Virus record (IMG/VR): IMGVR_UViG_3300020207_000173
Coordinates: 1 to 23,325 of that record
Reading direction: 5' to 3' (one strand)
DNA: 23,325 bases
DNA from: a virus
Shown here: one piece after another, positions 14,321-22,311 of the stretch
Layout of the letters: each line of letters starts with the position of its first letter
How positions within the stretch are numbered: position 1 is the stretch's first letter
Notes under the pieces: generated by a model
What the model was told of the DNA's origin: nothing
Database searches by the model: none
What the model saw: only the letters and a program-made list of their open reading frames with translations
Program-made: the position numbers and the translations under genes

Positions 14321-17300
14321 TTAACTACAAGGCGTACACATTGAAGAGAAGCTCGATCCACTCCAGTAACTATACTCATTATTCTTGGTATAGTATCCTG
14401 TTGATGCATAACCACTTGTATCTCCTGTGTAACAAGCACTAGCGACTTGATATACTTTAGACGAACTACACCAGTTAGAATTATCAGTATAAACAACTAC
14501 GTAACTTCCTTCACAAACGCTAGTTGAACTATAGTACACCCCATGAGCATAACAAGGTGCGTTAGTAGGCGTTGGAGCTGTTGGCGCTGGAGTAGTTGGT
14601 GCTGGCGTTGGTGACGGTGCTGGCGTTTCTGTTGGCGCTGGTGTTGTCGGTGCAGGAGTTGTAGGTGCAGGTGTAGCACATGTTGTATCAACTCCGACAG
14701 TACAAGTTATAGTTGTTCCTGAGTTAGTCCAATATGGGTCGCTTACATAGAAAGATGCACTAACACTTGCAGTTCCGCTATTTGGCGTAGCACTAGTTGG
14801 ACTATAAGAAACTAATGTTTGATCGCTAAATCTAGCTGATACATCAATTGCTCCTGAATTACAATCAAAGCTAGTTACAAACCAATATGAACCATGAGTA
14901 CCACAACTGTATGTACTACAATTAGTTGTACATACTGGTGGTGGGTTTGTTGGTGTAGGAGCAACAGGAACTGGTGCATTAGTAGGTGTTGGAGCTACAG
15001 GTGGTGGTGATGTAGGCGCAGGGGTCGGATTAGGAGATGCTGCTGTTGGCGCTGGAGTTGTTGGAGCAGGGGTTGGAGCTGGTGTAGGCGCTACAGTAGG
15101 AGCAGGAGTTGGAATTGGAACGACCGCTTGTTCACAATAATACTTGTTTACAACCCAAGAAACATTACCTTTCTCACAATAGTAATCATCTTCTCTCCAC
15201 TCAATAACAGGGTCTTTTACATTTATTACATATAAATCATTATAAGGATCATATCCTCCAATAACCTGAGAGTTAGCTGTGTCTCCAACATTTTCTCTGA
15301 ACCAGTCCTTCATTCCATATTCAGAAATCTCTTCTAAACCATTACTATCCAGTCTAACAACAGTTCCTCTCTTACTGTCTGTGAAAAATATGTCATTATA
15401 CCATTTAGCAAAAGAAGATGGCGATTTTGATATTCCATATTCTCCTATATAAGGAACTTGTGTTCCTAATACATCTTCGGTTGAACCAACATTTCCAGTT
15501 CCGTCTGCATTATATAAAACAGACTTTTCGAACATAATTTTACTAACCTTGTTCTCTTGGAAAACAATCAGGTCTGTATCTCTTGAAGATATTTTTTCAA
15601 TAGACCCATATTTATCATCTATATCCCTAAAGTTAGATAAAGACAAATTAAATTCGTTAAGTCCATTGTAATTTGTAGATTGCTCATATCGACCACCATA
15701 TGTTAATGAGGCTATTCTCTTATTTTGACGATAGCCTTCGTAGCTAATCAAAGGTCTTGCATTGTGCAACAATTCTTTTGCGTTAAAAGCATCTTTGTAC
15801 TTATAACTTTCTATGGGTCCACCCCAAGTAAATGCGTTGAAGAAATCTAAAGTAACTAAAGCTGCTCTTCCTTCTGCTTGATCTCTATCTCCATTTGAGC
15901 CCTTATGATATCCTTGCTCCGTTATATCATATGTTTCTCCTATTTCATGAAAAGTATCATCATTTAATACTTTAGGCTTTGTTTCAAAAACAAGTAGAGA
16001 ATCTCCTCTATCCTTCAGAACCATATTCCAGCTAGCCTCACAAAATACATTTGCCGACAAACCGTCAAGTATGCCTCCAAGCCAAGTGTGATCTCCTGAT
16101 CCAATAAGATCTGCTAATCCTGCGTCTTGTGAATTTTGAGAATCTATGATCATGCACAAGGGGTCAGATGCGTTGTTTGTCACCTGAAAAGTTCTCCCTA
16201 ATTCAGTTCCTGTATCTGTGACAACACCTCTTCTCCATTTAATCTTAGATTCAGGAATCTTTATGGTCATTTCTTCCTTCATCTGCTCATGCCAAAACTC
16301 CTCTATGTTTGGATAATATTTGCTTGAAAGAATGCTGGACGAAAATATATTAAAATAATCCGATCTTCTTTCATTGAAAGTCAATCTCAACGTACTTCCT
16401 GGACCAACCTCTCTGTTATCTTCTGGGCCCACTAATACAACTTGAGCAAACTTTTCTTCATCGTATGAGGTTATTGGGTTTCTAGCATTTACAGTCCATC
16501 TTTCACCTAAAGAATGACCTGTAGATGCGTTAAATGAAATTCCAAGTCCATCTTGAAGCGAGTAACTTTGATTCATCAAAAGATTCTCTGTCCATGGTCC
16601 TGTTCCATTTTCATCGGTTACCCTCCATTTAAAAGTATCAGTCGTTCCAATTGAATCAACCTCAATTTCGAATCTTTGATCCGTAGATCCACTAGGTGTT
16701 CCTGTAATAGACATGTCGTTCAAAGATGAGCCTGCAACCTGATAATAAAAAGGCCCTTCAAAATATCTTACTGTCTGTTCGTTTGTGATCCTATTGCTAA
16801 GCTGACCTGTTTTTCTTCTTGAGTTGTCCTCGTCTCTACTTGTTTTCTTAAAATAACCTGCATCACTAATGCTATATCCTGAAGGCTTTAACTTCATATA
16901 GGTTCCCTCTTCCTGCAAAATTTCACCTATACCAGCAGATCCTGAAGTATCAAGAAAGTTTCTATCTTTTTGTCCAAACTCTAGAACTTTTGTTTCTACA
17001 TAATTATCTTTTTTCCCTGATGTATCAGATTTTACAACAAGAAAATCACCTTCTTTAAACTTATCCAAATCAGCCTTCTCTACCTTAACCCAAGCAAAAT
17101 CAGAGTCAGTAAAAAATATTACAGGAGTTACTGTTTCATACTGGCTTTCATTTTCTTTTAAGAATAATCTATAATGCTTTGCCCATTTAGGTGCAATATT
17201 TTTTATTGTTAATTGAAGTTTATTTTTTCTATCAGAATATCCAACTGGTATTTTTACAGCATTATTTTCGCAAGTCATTACCGTAGACATTCTTCCATAT

Positions 17301-18466
17301 TCATCGAGGTAAACAATGCCTGCCTCATAACTTCGGTTACTCTTTATTGTTCTAGTTGGGTTAGAGAAAGGAACAAACGTAGAGAGGTGGTTCAAAGTGA
17401 AATCGAAGTTTATCTCTTCATTATTCACGTCAACCATATCGTAGTTTTCCGTGTAGTTTGCGTAAATGAGCCTATTTCCAATAATATCTTGTGTTTCGGC
17501 TTTTAATGGGACATTGTCAAATAGCCTAGTGCTTTCGTCAGAAGGAAGCACAGTATATATCTTGCTGTTTTTAAATGAAAAAGTATAGTCTGAGTTATCT
17601 GACAACTTTAACTTGCTTTTTTTAAAATTTTCTATCAAAAATATTCTTGACGAATCAGACTCTCTAAAACACAAATCAATCGAAACAACATTAGAGCCTC
17701 CTGTCTCAAAAGTTACATTTGCTTGATTGTATTGGTTTTTCATTGACTCATTAGTAGCCTCATCATAGTTGTAGAAAAACTCTCTTGCATCAAATGCATA
17801 TTCACTGAAAGGCCCAAGGCTACTAACCTCGCCATCAAGATATTTGTATCTGTAAGCAAACTGTATAAATTTATCAGTCAAGAAATTCTCTTCACTGTTT
17901 CCAGTATTCACCAATTCAATCTCAGGCTGCCTTATGGGAGGTTTTACGATAACATTTATGTCGTCTTGTGTAAATCCGTTTTCAGAGTAAGTTTTTGCTC
18001 TTTGTATATTTATTTTTCTAGGTGGATTAAAGCCATCTGTCCAAAACAAAAAGTCCCTATCATTATCAGTGTCGTTAAGTATGTTTGCACTGTGTATTTT
18101 ATTAAACCTTTGAAAATTTAGTACATTTTCACCTTCAGGTCTAGTGTCTGATAAAACAAAAGAGCTTGTTCCAGAAACATTATCGTATTCGCAAATATAA
18201 GAAGCAGAGGAAGTAACAACAAACCAATAAATTCTATTGTTTGCGTCATCTGCTATAGAACCTATAGTTTCTGGATTACTTCCTGAATAAGACAACAGTT
18301 GTCCAGCTAATCTGTTTGATTTAGCATTTTTTAAAACGCCTGTATCAGCATCTACAACGCTAGAAACCAAAACATTTTCAGCATGAATATACTCGTCATT
18401 TTTTAACAAGCGTTCATCCGCATCTTTATTCATGCGACCAGAAAGGAATACGTTTTGTAGCTTCAT
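14321..18466 (-). CDS. Muzzle/stabilization protein (crAss-like) with a proline- and cysteine-rich C-terminal extension, 1,381 aa
   Basis: The first 1,115 or so residues match the large muzzle or stabilization protein of crAss-like podoviruses, which forms the distal tail opening. Recognisable parts are MKLQNVFLSGRMNKDADERL at the start, then GSIADDANNRIYWFV, then the FIQFAYRYKYLDGEVSSLGP region, then GNRLIYANYTENYD. The last 265 residues are extra: a 61-residue Pro/Thr/Ala linker (1117-1177), a small domain with paired cysteines (CTTNCSTYSC, 1178-1264), a second linker (1265-1304), and a final Cys/Tyr/Ser-rich domain ending in MCTPCS. The start overlaps the upstream stop codon by one base (TAATG). 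The extension should project from the tail tip, where host recognition takes place, and carries the same linker type as the two fibre-like proteins. The core call is fairly secure. The role of the extension is inferred. Confidence 0.75.
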   Translation of the reverse strand: MKLQNVFLSGRMNKDADERLLKNDEYIHAENVLVSSVVDADTGVLKNAKSNRLAGQLLSYSGSNPETIGSIADDANNRIYWFVVTSSASYICEYDNVSGTSSFVLSDTRPEGENVLNFQRFNKIHSANILNDTDNDRDFLFWTDGFNPPRKINIQRAKTYSENGFTQDDINVIVKPPIRQPEIELVNTGNSEENFLTDKFIQFAYRYKYLDGEVSSLGPFSEYAFDAREFFYNYDEATNESMKNQYNQANVTFETGGSNVVSIDLCFRESDSSRIFLIENFKKSKLKLSDNSDYTFSFKNSKIYTVLPSDESTRLFDNVPLKAETQDIIGNRLIYANYTENYDMVDVNNEEINFDFTLNHLSTFVPFSNPTRTIKSNRSYEAGIVYLDEYGRMSTVMTCENNAVKIPVGYSDRKNKLQLTIKNIAPKWAKHYRLFLKENESQYETVTPVIFFTDSDFAWVKVEKADLDKFKEGDFLVVKSDTSGKKDNYVETKVLEFGQKDRNFLDTSGSAGIGEILQEEGTYMKLKPSGYSISDAGYFKKTSRDEDNSRRKTGQLSNRITNEQTVRYFEGPFYYQVAGSSLNDMSITGTPSGSTDQRFEIEVDSIGTTDTFKWRVTDENGTGPWTENLLMNQSYSLQDGLGISFNASTGHSLGERWTVNARNPITSYDEEKFAQVVLVGPEDNREVGPGSTLRLTFNERRSDYFNIFSSSILSSKYYPNIEEFWHEQMKEEMTIKIPESKIKWRRGVVTDTGTELGRTFQVTNNASDPLCMIIDSQNSQDAGLADLIGSGDHTWLGGILDGLSANVFCEASWNMVLKDRGDSLLVFETKPKVLNDDTFHEIGETYDITEQGYHKGSNGDRDQAEGRAALVTLDFFNAFTWGGPIESYKYKDAFNAKELLHNARPLISYEGYRQNKRIASLTYGGRYEQSTNYNGLNEFNLSLSNFRDIDDKYGSIEKISSRDTDLIVFQENKVSKIMFEKSVLYNADGTGNVGSTEDVLGTQVPYIGEYGISKSPSSFAKWYNDIFFTDSKRGTVVRLDSNGLEEISEYGMKDWFRENVGDTANSQVIGGYDPYNDLYVINVKDPVIEWREDDYYCEKGNVSWVVNKYYCEQAVVPIPTPAPTVAPTPAPTPAPTTPAPTAASPNPTPAPTSPPPVAPTPTNAPVPVAPTPTNPPPVCTTNCSTYSCGTHGSYWFVTSFDCNSGAIDVSARFSDQTLVSYSPTSATPNSGTASVSASFYVSDPYWTNSGTTITCTVGVDTTCATPAPTTPAPTTPAPTETPAPSPTPAPTTPAPTAPTPTNAPCYAHGVYYSSTSVCEGSYVVVYTDNSNWCSSSKVYQVASACYTGDTSGYASTGYYTKNNEYSYWSGSSFSSMCTPCS
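14555..14674 (-). repeat. Second Pro-rich linker of the muzzle extension, 40 codons
   Basis: Residues 1265-1304 are TPAPTTPAPTTPAPTETPAP and related units, ending in TPTNAP before the final cysteine domain. The only residues other than Pro, Thr, Ala and Ser are one Glu and one Asn. Confidence 0.85.
14936..15118 (-). repeat. First Pro-rich linker of the muzzle extension, 61 codons
   Basis: Residues 1117-1177 begin PIPTPAPTVAPTPAPTPAP and end with two TPTN units and PPP. This is the longest such linker in the window. Two APTPTN units and SPPP give it an extensin-like look. Confidence 0.85.
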
Positions 18467-19317
18467 TACTTAATCCACTTGTTTCTACCTTTCAGGCTTT
18501 GTACAAGGTCATCTAAATTAATATTCATCAATCTAATTTTTGCATTTCTGAGTTTTGCGCTAGCTTCTTTTTTTGCTCTTCTAACAATATACTCTTGAAC
18601 GCCATATTTTCTATCTAAAACTTGTGCCTGAATATAGCTATAAATAAAATCTTCAGCAAGTTTATGTACTCTCAATGTTGCATCGTCATTTGTAAACATA
18701 CCATCAGATATATATTGTATGATGACTAAGTCGCCATCTTGTAAATGTGAGCTAAATCTGATGTATCCTGATTTTTTTTCTACAATGTATGTTCCGTTCT
18801 TGTTTGCGCTAGATGTATCCATTCCAAATCTACCGCCTGTGTGTTCAGCTTCTAAGGTGTCATAATCAATAGAGTCCTGCTTACTAATGTAAGACCTTTG
18901 CTCTGCCAGGGAGTCTGCTTCTTGCAAATCTCCATCTTGATTAAAAATAAAGTTTCCGTTTTCATCTTGCAGATAACCCTTAGCTTGAGACATGTTTTTA
19001 TTTTGAGTTAGCGGATGCAATCTACCACTATCATCAACCCAAGACACCTTTGTTAATTGCACAAAATCTTCTGGCATAACAACTCTTAGTGTTTCAGATA
19101 ATTCTACCTCGATGCTTTCCTCTAACTTGAGAGCGCTATAATTAAGCTCTTGTAAGGCTCTTTTTGCATGATGCACAACCTGATAACGCTGCACATCATT
19201 AACGATTTTATCGTCCCCAACATTCATTAACATGAAGTTGTTCACTATATCTTTTAGCAGAACATATTGATATTCTCCATGTCTCGCTACGTCATCGTAA
19301 TATTGTTGTGAGCTCAT
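18466..19317 (-). CDS. crAss-like ring/tail-tubular protein, 283 aa
   Basis: Helical N-terminus with RYQVVHHAKRALQELNYSAL at about 44-63. It is followed by a beta segment, VELSETLRVVMPEDFVQLTK (about 71-90), and SWVDDSGRLHPL. This layout is what I recall for the connector-ring or tail-tubular proteins of crAss-like phages, functionally comparable to T7 gp11 and P22 gp4. The C-terminus is again helical and basic (RRAKKEASAKLRNAKIRL). It starts three bases after the stop of the other ring protein, and its stop overlaps the muzzle gene start (TAATG), so the three neck and tail genes are translated as a block. Family assignment comes from remembered patterns. Confidence 0.65.
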   Translation of the reverse strand: MSSQQYYDDVARHGEYQYVLLKDIVNNFMLMNVGDDKIVNDVQRYQVVHHAKRALQELNYSALKLEESIEVELSETLRVVMPEDFVQLTKVSWVDDSGRLHPLTQNKNMSQAKGYLQDENGNFIFNQDGDLQEADSLAEQRSYISKQDSIDYDTLEAEHTGGRFGMDTSSANKNGTYIVEKKSGYIRFSSHLQDGDLVIIQYISDGMFTNDDATLRVHKLAEDFIYSYIQAQVLDRKYGVQEYIVRRAKKEASAKLRNAKIRLMNINLDDLVQSLKGRNKWIK

Positions 19318-19320
19318 TTA

Positions 19321-20013
19321 TTATGTAAGATTTTCTTTTTCGTACTCCGTTTTGTCTTGTCCCTCTGCCACAGAAACTACGTCTTCTGCTCTGATTGTAA
19401 CACCAGCATATCTTAATATCTTAACTATCAGTTGAGTTTCCTCTTCTGGGTGTAACTCAAAGTCCTGGAAATCTGATGCAGTTGGATTATAAATAGGATC
19501 ACCATTTGGGTTGCTTAAATAAGTCCATTTGGGTGTTAATGGGGTTCTGTAGTAAACCAAATCAACATAGGCATCATATGGAGATACTTCGATATTTTCT
19601 CCGAACCTTGTGTATACTTTATATGTTTCTGAAGGAGATGATAGGTTCGCTTGATTTAAAAAGTAAAACTCAGTCTTATCAACTTCCTCTACAACAGCAT
19701 CTCCACACAAAACAGTGTTGATCATGTATAAATCACTAGGTAATGTCAACTGATTATTTCCTGCTGCACTTAGAGATACTTTTTCTGTAAATATATCTAG
19801 CTTGTGTGATATGTCTTTTACCTCATCAGTTGCCCCTCTAGACCCTCTTCTATTATTCTTAGCCATCACAGCTTTTCTATAGTTGTCAAAGTACTCCTGA
19901 TAGATTTCTAACTGTGCTGATTTTGCAAATAGATTAAATTCGCTAGGTGAGATATACCCACTATTATCCTTGTCTATGATAGATAATACTGTATTTCTAA
20001 CGCTGTTAATCAT
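19321..20013 (-). CDS. crAss-like ring protein with an EF-hand-type calcium loop, 230 aa
   Basis: The protein follows a second ring-protein pattern seen in crAss-like phages: an N-terminal helix pair, the beta core LTLPSDLYMINTVL (about 88-103), a VDLVYYRTPLTPKWTY segment (about 149-164), and SDFQDFELHPEEETQLIVKI (about 178-198) leading to a C-terminal helix. Residues 14-25 form a textbook 12-residue EF-hand loop: Asp14, Asp16, Ser18, Gly19, Ile21 and Glu25. A single loop could bind calcium or simply be a structural turn. The gene opens the neck/tail block just behind a terminator and a TAnnTTTG box. A neck or connector location is likely; which ring it forms cannot be told. Confidence 0.62.
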   Translation of the reverse strand: MINSVRNTVLSIIDKDNSGYISPSEFNLFAKSAQLEIYQEYFDNYRKAVMAKNNRRGSRGATDEVKDISHKLDIFTEKVSLSAAGNNQLTLPSDLYMINTVLCGDAVVEEVDKTEFYFLNQANLSSPSETYKVYTRFGENIEVSPYDAYVDLVYYRTPLTPKWTYLSNPNGDPIYNPTASDFQDFELHPEEETQLIVKILRYAGVTIRAEDVVSVAEGQDKTEYEKENLT

Positions 20014-20027
20014 CTCTTATTTTTAAG

Positions 20028-20035
20028 CAAATTTA
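20028..20035 (-). promoter_or_regulatory. TAnnTTTG box before the neck/tail genes
   Basis: The minus strand reads TAAATTTG, and 14 bases separate it from the ATG at 20013. It lies directly downstream of a terminator, where transcription would have to restart. It fits the Bacteroidota -7 consensus; no clear -33 box is seen in the U-tract and hairpin upstream. Confidence 0.48.
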
Positions 20036-20037
20036 CG

Positions 20038-20070
20038 AAAAAAAGAAACCCCTCTTTTATGGAGGGGTTC
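20038..20070 (-). terminator. Rho-independent terminator after the 256-aa gene
   Basis: On the minus strand the stem AACCCCTC pairs with GAGGGGTT across a 7-base loop and is followed by seven Ts (20038-20044). It works only in the minus direction, because no T-run follows it on the plus strand. Confidence 0.85.
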
Positions 20071-20093
20071 TGTATAAGACGTTGAAGTAAGAT

Positions 20094-20864
20094 TTATATC
20101 TTCTTCACAATCGCTTCCATTAAGTCCATCCCTTCGTCCGTCTTAAAGTAAGATGCTAAGGCTGCAATCGGATTATCTCCAAATGTAACAGTCAACACCT
20201 TTTGCTCTGACTTGTCATTCCAAACAACAGTTCTGTTGTCGTCTTTAACTCGCAATATGCCGTTGTCTACGGCTCTTATAGCTAGATTTCTAAGCTTGAT
20301 ATCTGGATCATTCGCATAATCAAGAAATTCTCTAGGATTAGTTCTAGCGTACTGTATCATGTCTCTTTTTAATTCCGAAGAAGTAAGTTTGGATACGTCT
20401 GCTCTAAAAACTATTCTACCTATTGCCTCTAAGTCTTCTATAGGCATTTCTCTTGCAGTTAACTGAGCATCTAAGACATACTCTTCAAAATCTAATTCTT
20501 CTTGAGCATCACGATGTGGATCCCACTCTTCATATTCCACCCCATTATCAGGATGGTAGATGCTTAGAAATTTCTGTAAGTTCACATTGTTTGCTGGAAC
20601 AGTTAACATACCATTTTCAAACTCAATAGGTGATGGTATCACATATCCATCCTGTTCATCCATGAAAGGAGTAATACTGTTTGTTGCGTAACGCAAAGGT
20701 CTATAGTTTTGTCCATCAAACCACTGTAATGGTTTGTTTCCACTATGTGAAGATCTAAGTAAATATGTAATTGGGCTTTTGTTTCCTAACAGAATATATC
20801 TTCTGTCTTTCATAACCCATTCTTCTTTTTTAGCACTAGGACGTGCTTTTGTAGTATTTGCCAT
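20094..20864 (-). CDS. Conserved protein of unknown function next to the capsid gene, 256 aa
   Basis: I recognise the type but not a function. The N-terminal half contains RRYILLGNKSPITYLLRSSH, then LQWFDGQNYRPLRYATN, then FMDEQDGYVIPSPIEFENG and FLSIYHPDNG. I associate that series with proteins coded near the capsid gene in Bacteroidota phages. Residues about 110-155 are acidic and helical, and the C-terminal part is helical with a short beta segment (VLTVTFGDNP). There are no cysteines, membrane segments or catalytic motifs. The gene is transcriptionally isolated, with a terminator on each side, so it depends on read-through from the capsid gene or a promoter I cannot see. An auxiliary capsid or head-completion role is plausible from position; a regulatory protein is possible. 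Confidence 0.5.
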   Translation of the reverse strand: MANTTKARPSAKKEEWVMKDRRYILLGNKSPITYLLRSSHSGNKPLQWFDGQNYRPLRYATNSITPFMDEQDGYVIPSPIEFENGMLTVPANNVNLQKFLSIYHPDNGVEYEEWDPHRDAQEELDFEEYVLDAQLTAREMPIEDLEAIGRIVFRADVSKLTSSELKRDMIQYARTNPREFLDYANDPDIKLRNLAIRAVDNGILRVKDDNRTVVWNDKSEQKVLTVTFGDNPIAALASYFKTDEGMDLMEAIVKKI

Positions 20865-20882
20865 TTTATTTTATTTTATTTT
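20863..20882 (-). repeat. Four tandem AAAAT units in the leader of the 256-aa gene
   Basis: On the plus strand ATTTT is repeated four times; on the minus strand this is AAAAT repeated up to and into the ATG. AT-only leaders of this kind stand in for Shine-Dalgarno sequences in Bacteroidota and may help initiation. The run is short and could vary in length. Confidence 0.6.
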
Positions 20883-20890
20883 ATTAGATT

Positions 20891-20929
20891 AAAAAAAGGG
20901 AAGTGTAGCCAAATGACTACACTTTCCCT
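20891..20929 (-). terminator. Rho-independent terminator after the major capsid gene
   Basis: On the minus strand AGGGAAAGTGTAG pairs with CTACACTTCCCT (12 pairs with one bulged base) around an 8-base loop and runs into seven Ts (20891-20897). It ends transcription 9 bases after the capsid stop codon. Confidence 0.88.
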
Positions 20930-20937
20930 AATAAATA

Positions 20938-22290
20938 TTACTTCAATAATACGAAGTTATTTGCTCCCATAACACAAAGTGCACGCTCTGATAAGAAGTG
21001 TACTTGCATTGCATCAAGGTCGCTTGTGCTAGCTCCACCAGCAGAACCTAAAGTCCAAGTTTTATACTTGCGATCTTCAGCTTCAGACTTGCGGTAACGT
21101 ACGTGTAAGAAAGGACGTTTTGCGTTCTTACCTAACACTTGATCGTAGATAGTAGTAGTACCAGCAGGAACTAATACACCATCGATATCGTCAATAGCAC
21201 CACGAGTAGTAGCATCATTTAAGTATTTCCAGTCAGACTTATAGAAGTCATATCCGATGTTGAATCCAGAGAATCCAAGCTCTAAAGCCATATCTTTGTC
21301 GTTGTCAAACAATCCGAAAGATGCTGCACCAGCAGTTCCATAAGTGTTAAGACCTGCAAGCATGTTGTCAATCTCGAAAGATTTGTCACGGCTAACAAAA
21401 AGAACGTTCTCTTGAATAGCACCTTGCTTGTCTAATACTTTTACAATGTTCTCTACATCTGATTTACCAGCGATAGATCCAGTAGCAATATTACCTCTTG
21501 ACTCGATAGCAGAGAATAAACCTTCTGTACCTTTATATCCTGCAGTTTCAGCAGCAGAACCAGATGCAGCAGTTTCTCCTTCTACCATAGAAGTTTCTAG
21601 GTAATCTTCAAAACGTAAACGAGTTTCGTGCTCAGACTTCAAATACCATAGATATCCAGTAGCTCCGTTTTCAGTAGTTACTTCAATCCATCCGATTTGA
21701 GCCATGTCAGAACCAGCAACTTCGTATTTGTCTTTGATAATAATTGGGCTATTTTCAAAGATATCTACGTTAGCTTCTAGAGATCCTTCCATTCCTCCAG
21801 TTCCTTTTTTGAATTCAGAACCGTAAGCATAGATAGTTAATCCTGTTGTACCAGTTAAACCAGCACCAGTAAGTGTAGCACCACCATAAGCAGCGACAGT
21901 AAAGTCAGCTCCGTTAGCGTCTACAGATGTAATAAGAGCCTTTGCTGTGTTAGTTCCATCAGAAATGATTACTGTTTGGTTAGCACGGAAAGGGTGAGAA
22001 GCTGAGGTGATAGTTTCACCAGAACGAGAAGCAGCTTTTACGATTAGGTGTAAACGACCTTGCTCTGTCCATTTGATAAGGTCAGAGTTTGAAGGAAGTT
22101 CAGCACCTACTAAACGTAAGAAAGATGCAATCGAACGGTTTCCATAACGCTCAAATTCTTTTTCATAAAGATCAGGGAGATACTGATTTAAAAAATCAAA
22201 ATCTGTGATGTAGTTAGTTGATAACACCGACTTAGTTGGAGCAGGTGTAATCGGTACTCCAGCAGGAGTAGGTGACATTGTTACAGCCAT
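20938..22290 (-). CDS. Major capsid protein, crAss-like HK97-fold type, 450 aa
   Basis: Length, position after a scaffold-like gene and the strong terminator behind it all fit a major capsid protein. The C-terminus SERALCVMGANNFVLL, the segment LHVRYRKSEAEDRKYKTWTL before it, and the N-terminal FLNQYLPDLYEKEFERYGNR resemble crAss-like capsid proteins. Residues about 95-150 are a Thr/Gly/Ala-rich inserted stretch (RANQTVIISDGTNTAKALI and following) that could be an extra surface domain. The N-terminus is odd: residues 6-19 read SPTPAGVPITPAPT, a short version of the Pro-rich linkers in the tail proteins. Codon choice appears more GC-ending than in neighbouring genes, as expected for a very highly expressed gene. 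No Shine-Dalgarno is present; the leader is TTAAAAATTATTTAAA. Confidence 0.8.
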   Translation of the reverse strand: MAVTMSPTPAGVPITPAPTKSVLSTNYITDFDFLNQYLPDLYEKEFERYGNRSIASFLRLVGAELPSNSDLIKWTEQGRLHLIVKAASRSGETITSASHPFRANQTVIISDGTNTAKALITSVDANGADFTVAAYGGATLTGAGLTGTTGLTIYAYGSEFKKGTGGMEGSLEANVDIFENSPIIIKDKYEVAGSDMAQIGWIEVTTENGATGYLWYLKSEHETRLRFEDYLETSMVEGETAASGSAAETAGYKGTEGLFSAIESRGNIATGSIAGKSDVENIVKVLDKQGAIQENVLFVSRDKSFEIDNMLAGLNTYGTAGAASFGLFDNDKDMALELGFSGFNIGYDFYKSDWKYLNDATTRGAIDDIDGVLVPAGTTTIYDQVLGKNAKRPFLHVRYRKSEAEDRKYKTWTLGSAGGASTSDLDAMQVHFLSERALCVMGANNFVLLK

Positions 22291-22311
22291 TTTAAATAAT
22301 TTTTAAGGTTT

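Noticed and set aside
12235-15118. Repeated short DNA units resembling a repeat array or CRISPR
   Set aside because: The units are in-frame codons for Pro/Thr/Ala linkers, of variable length, without conserved repeats separated by unique spacers.
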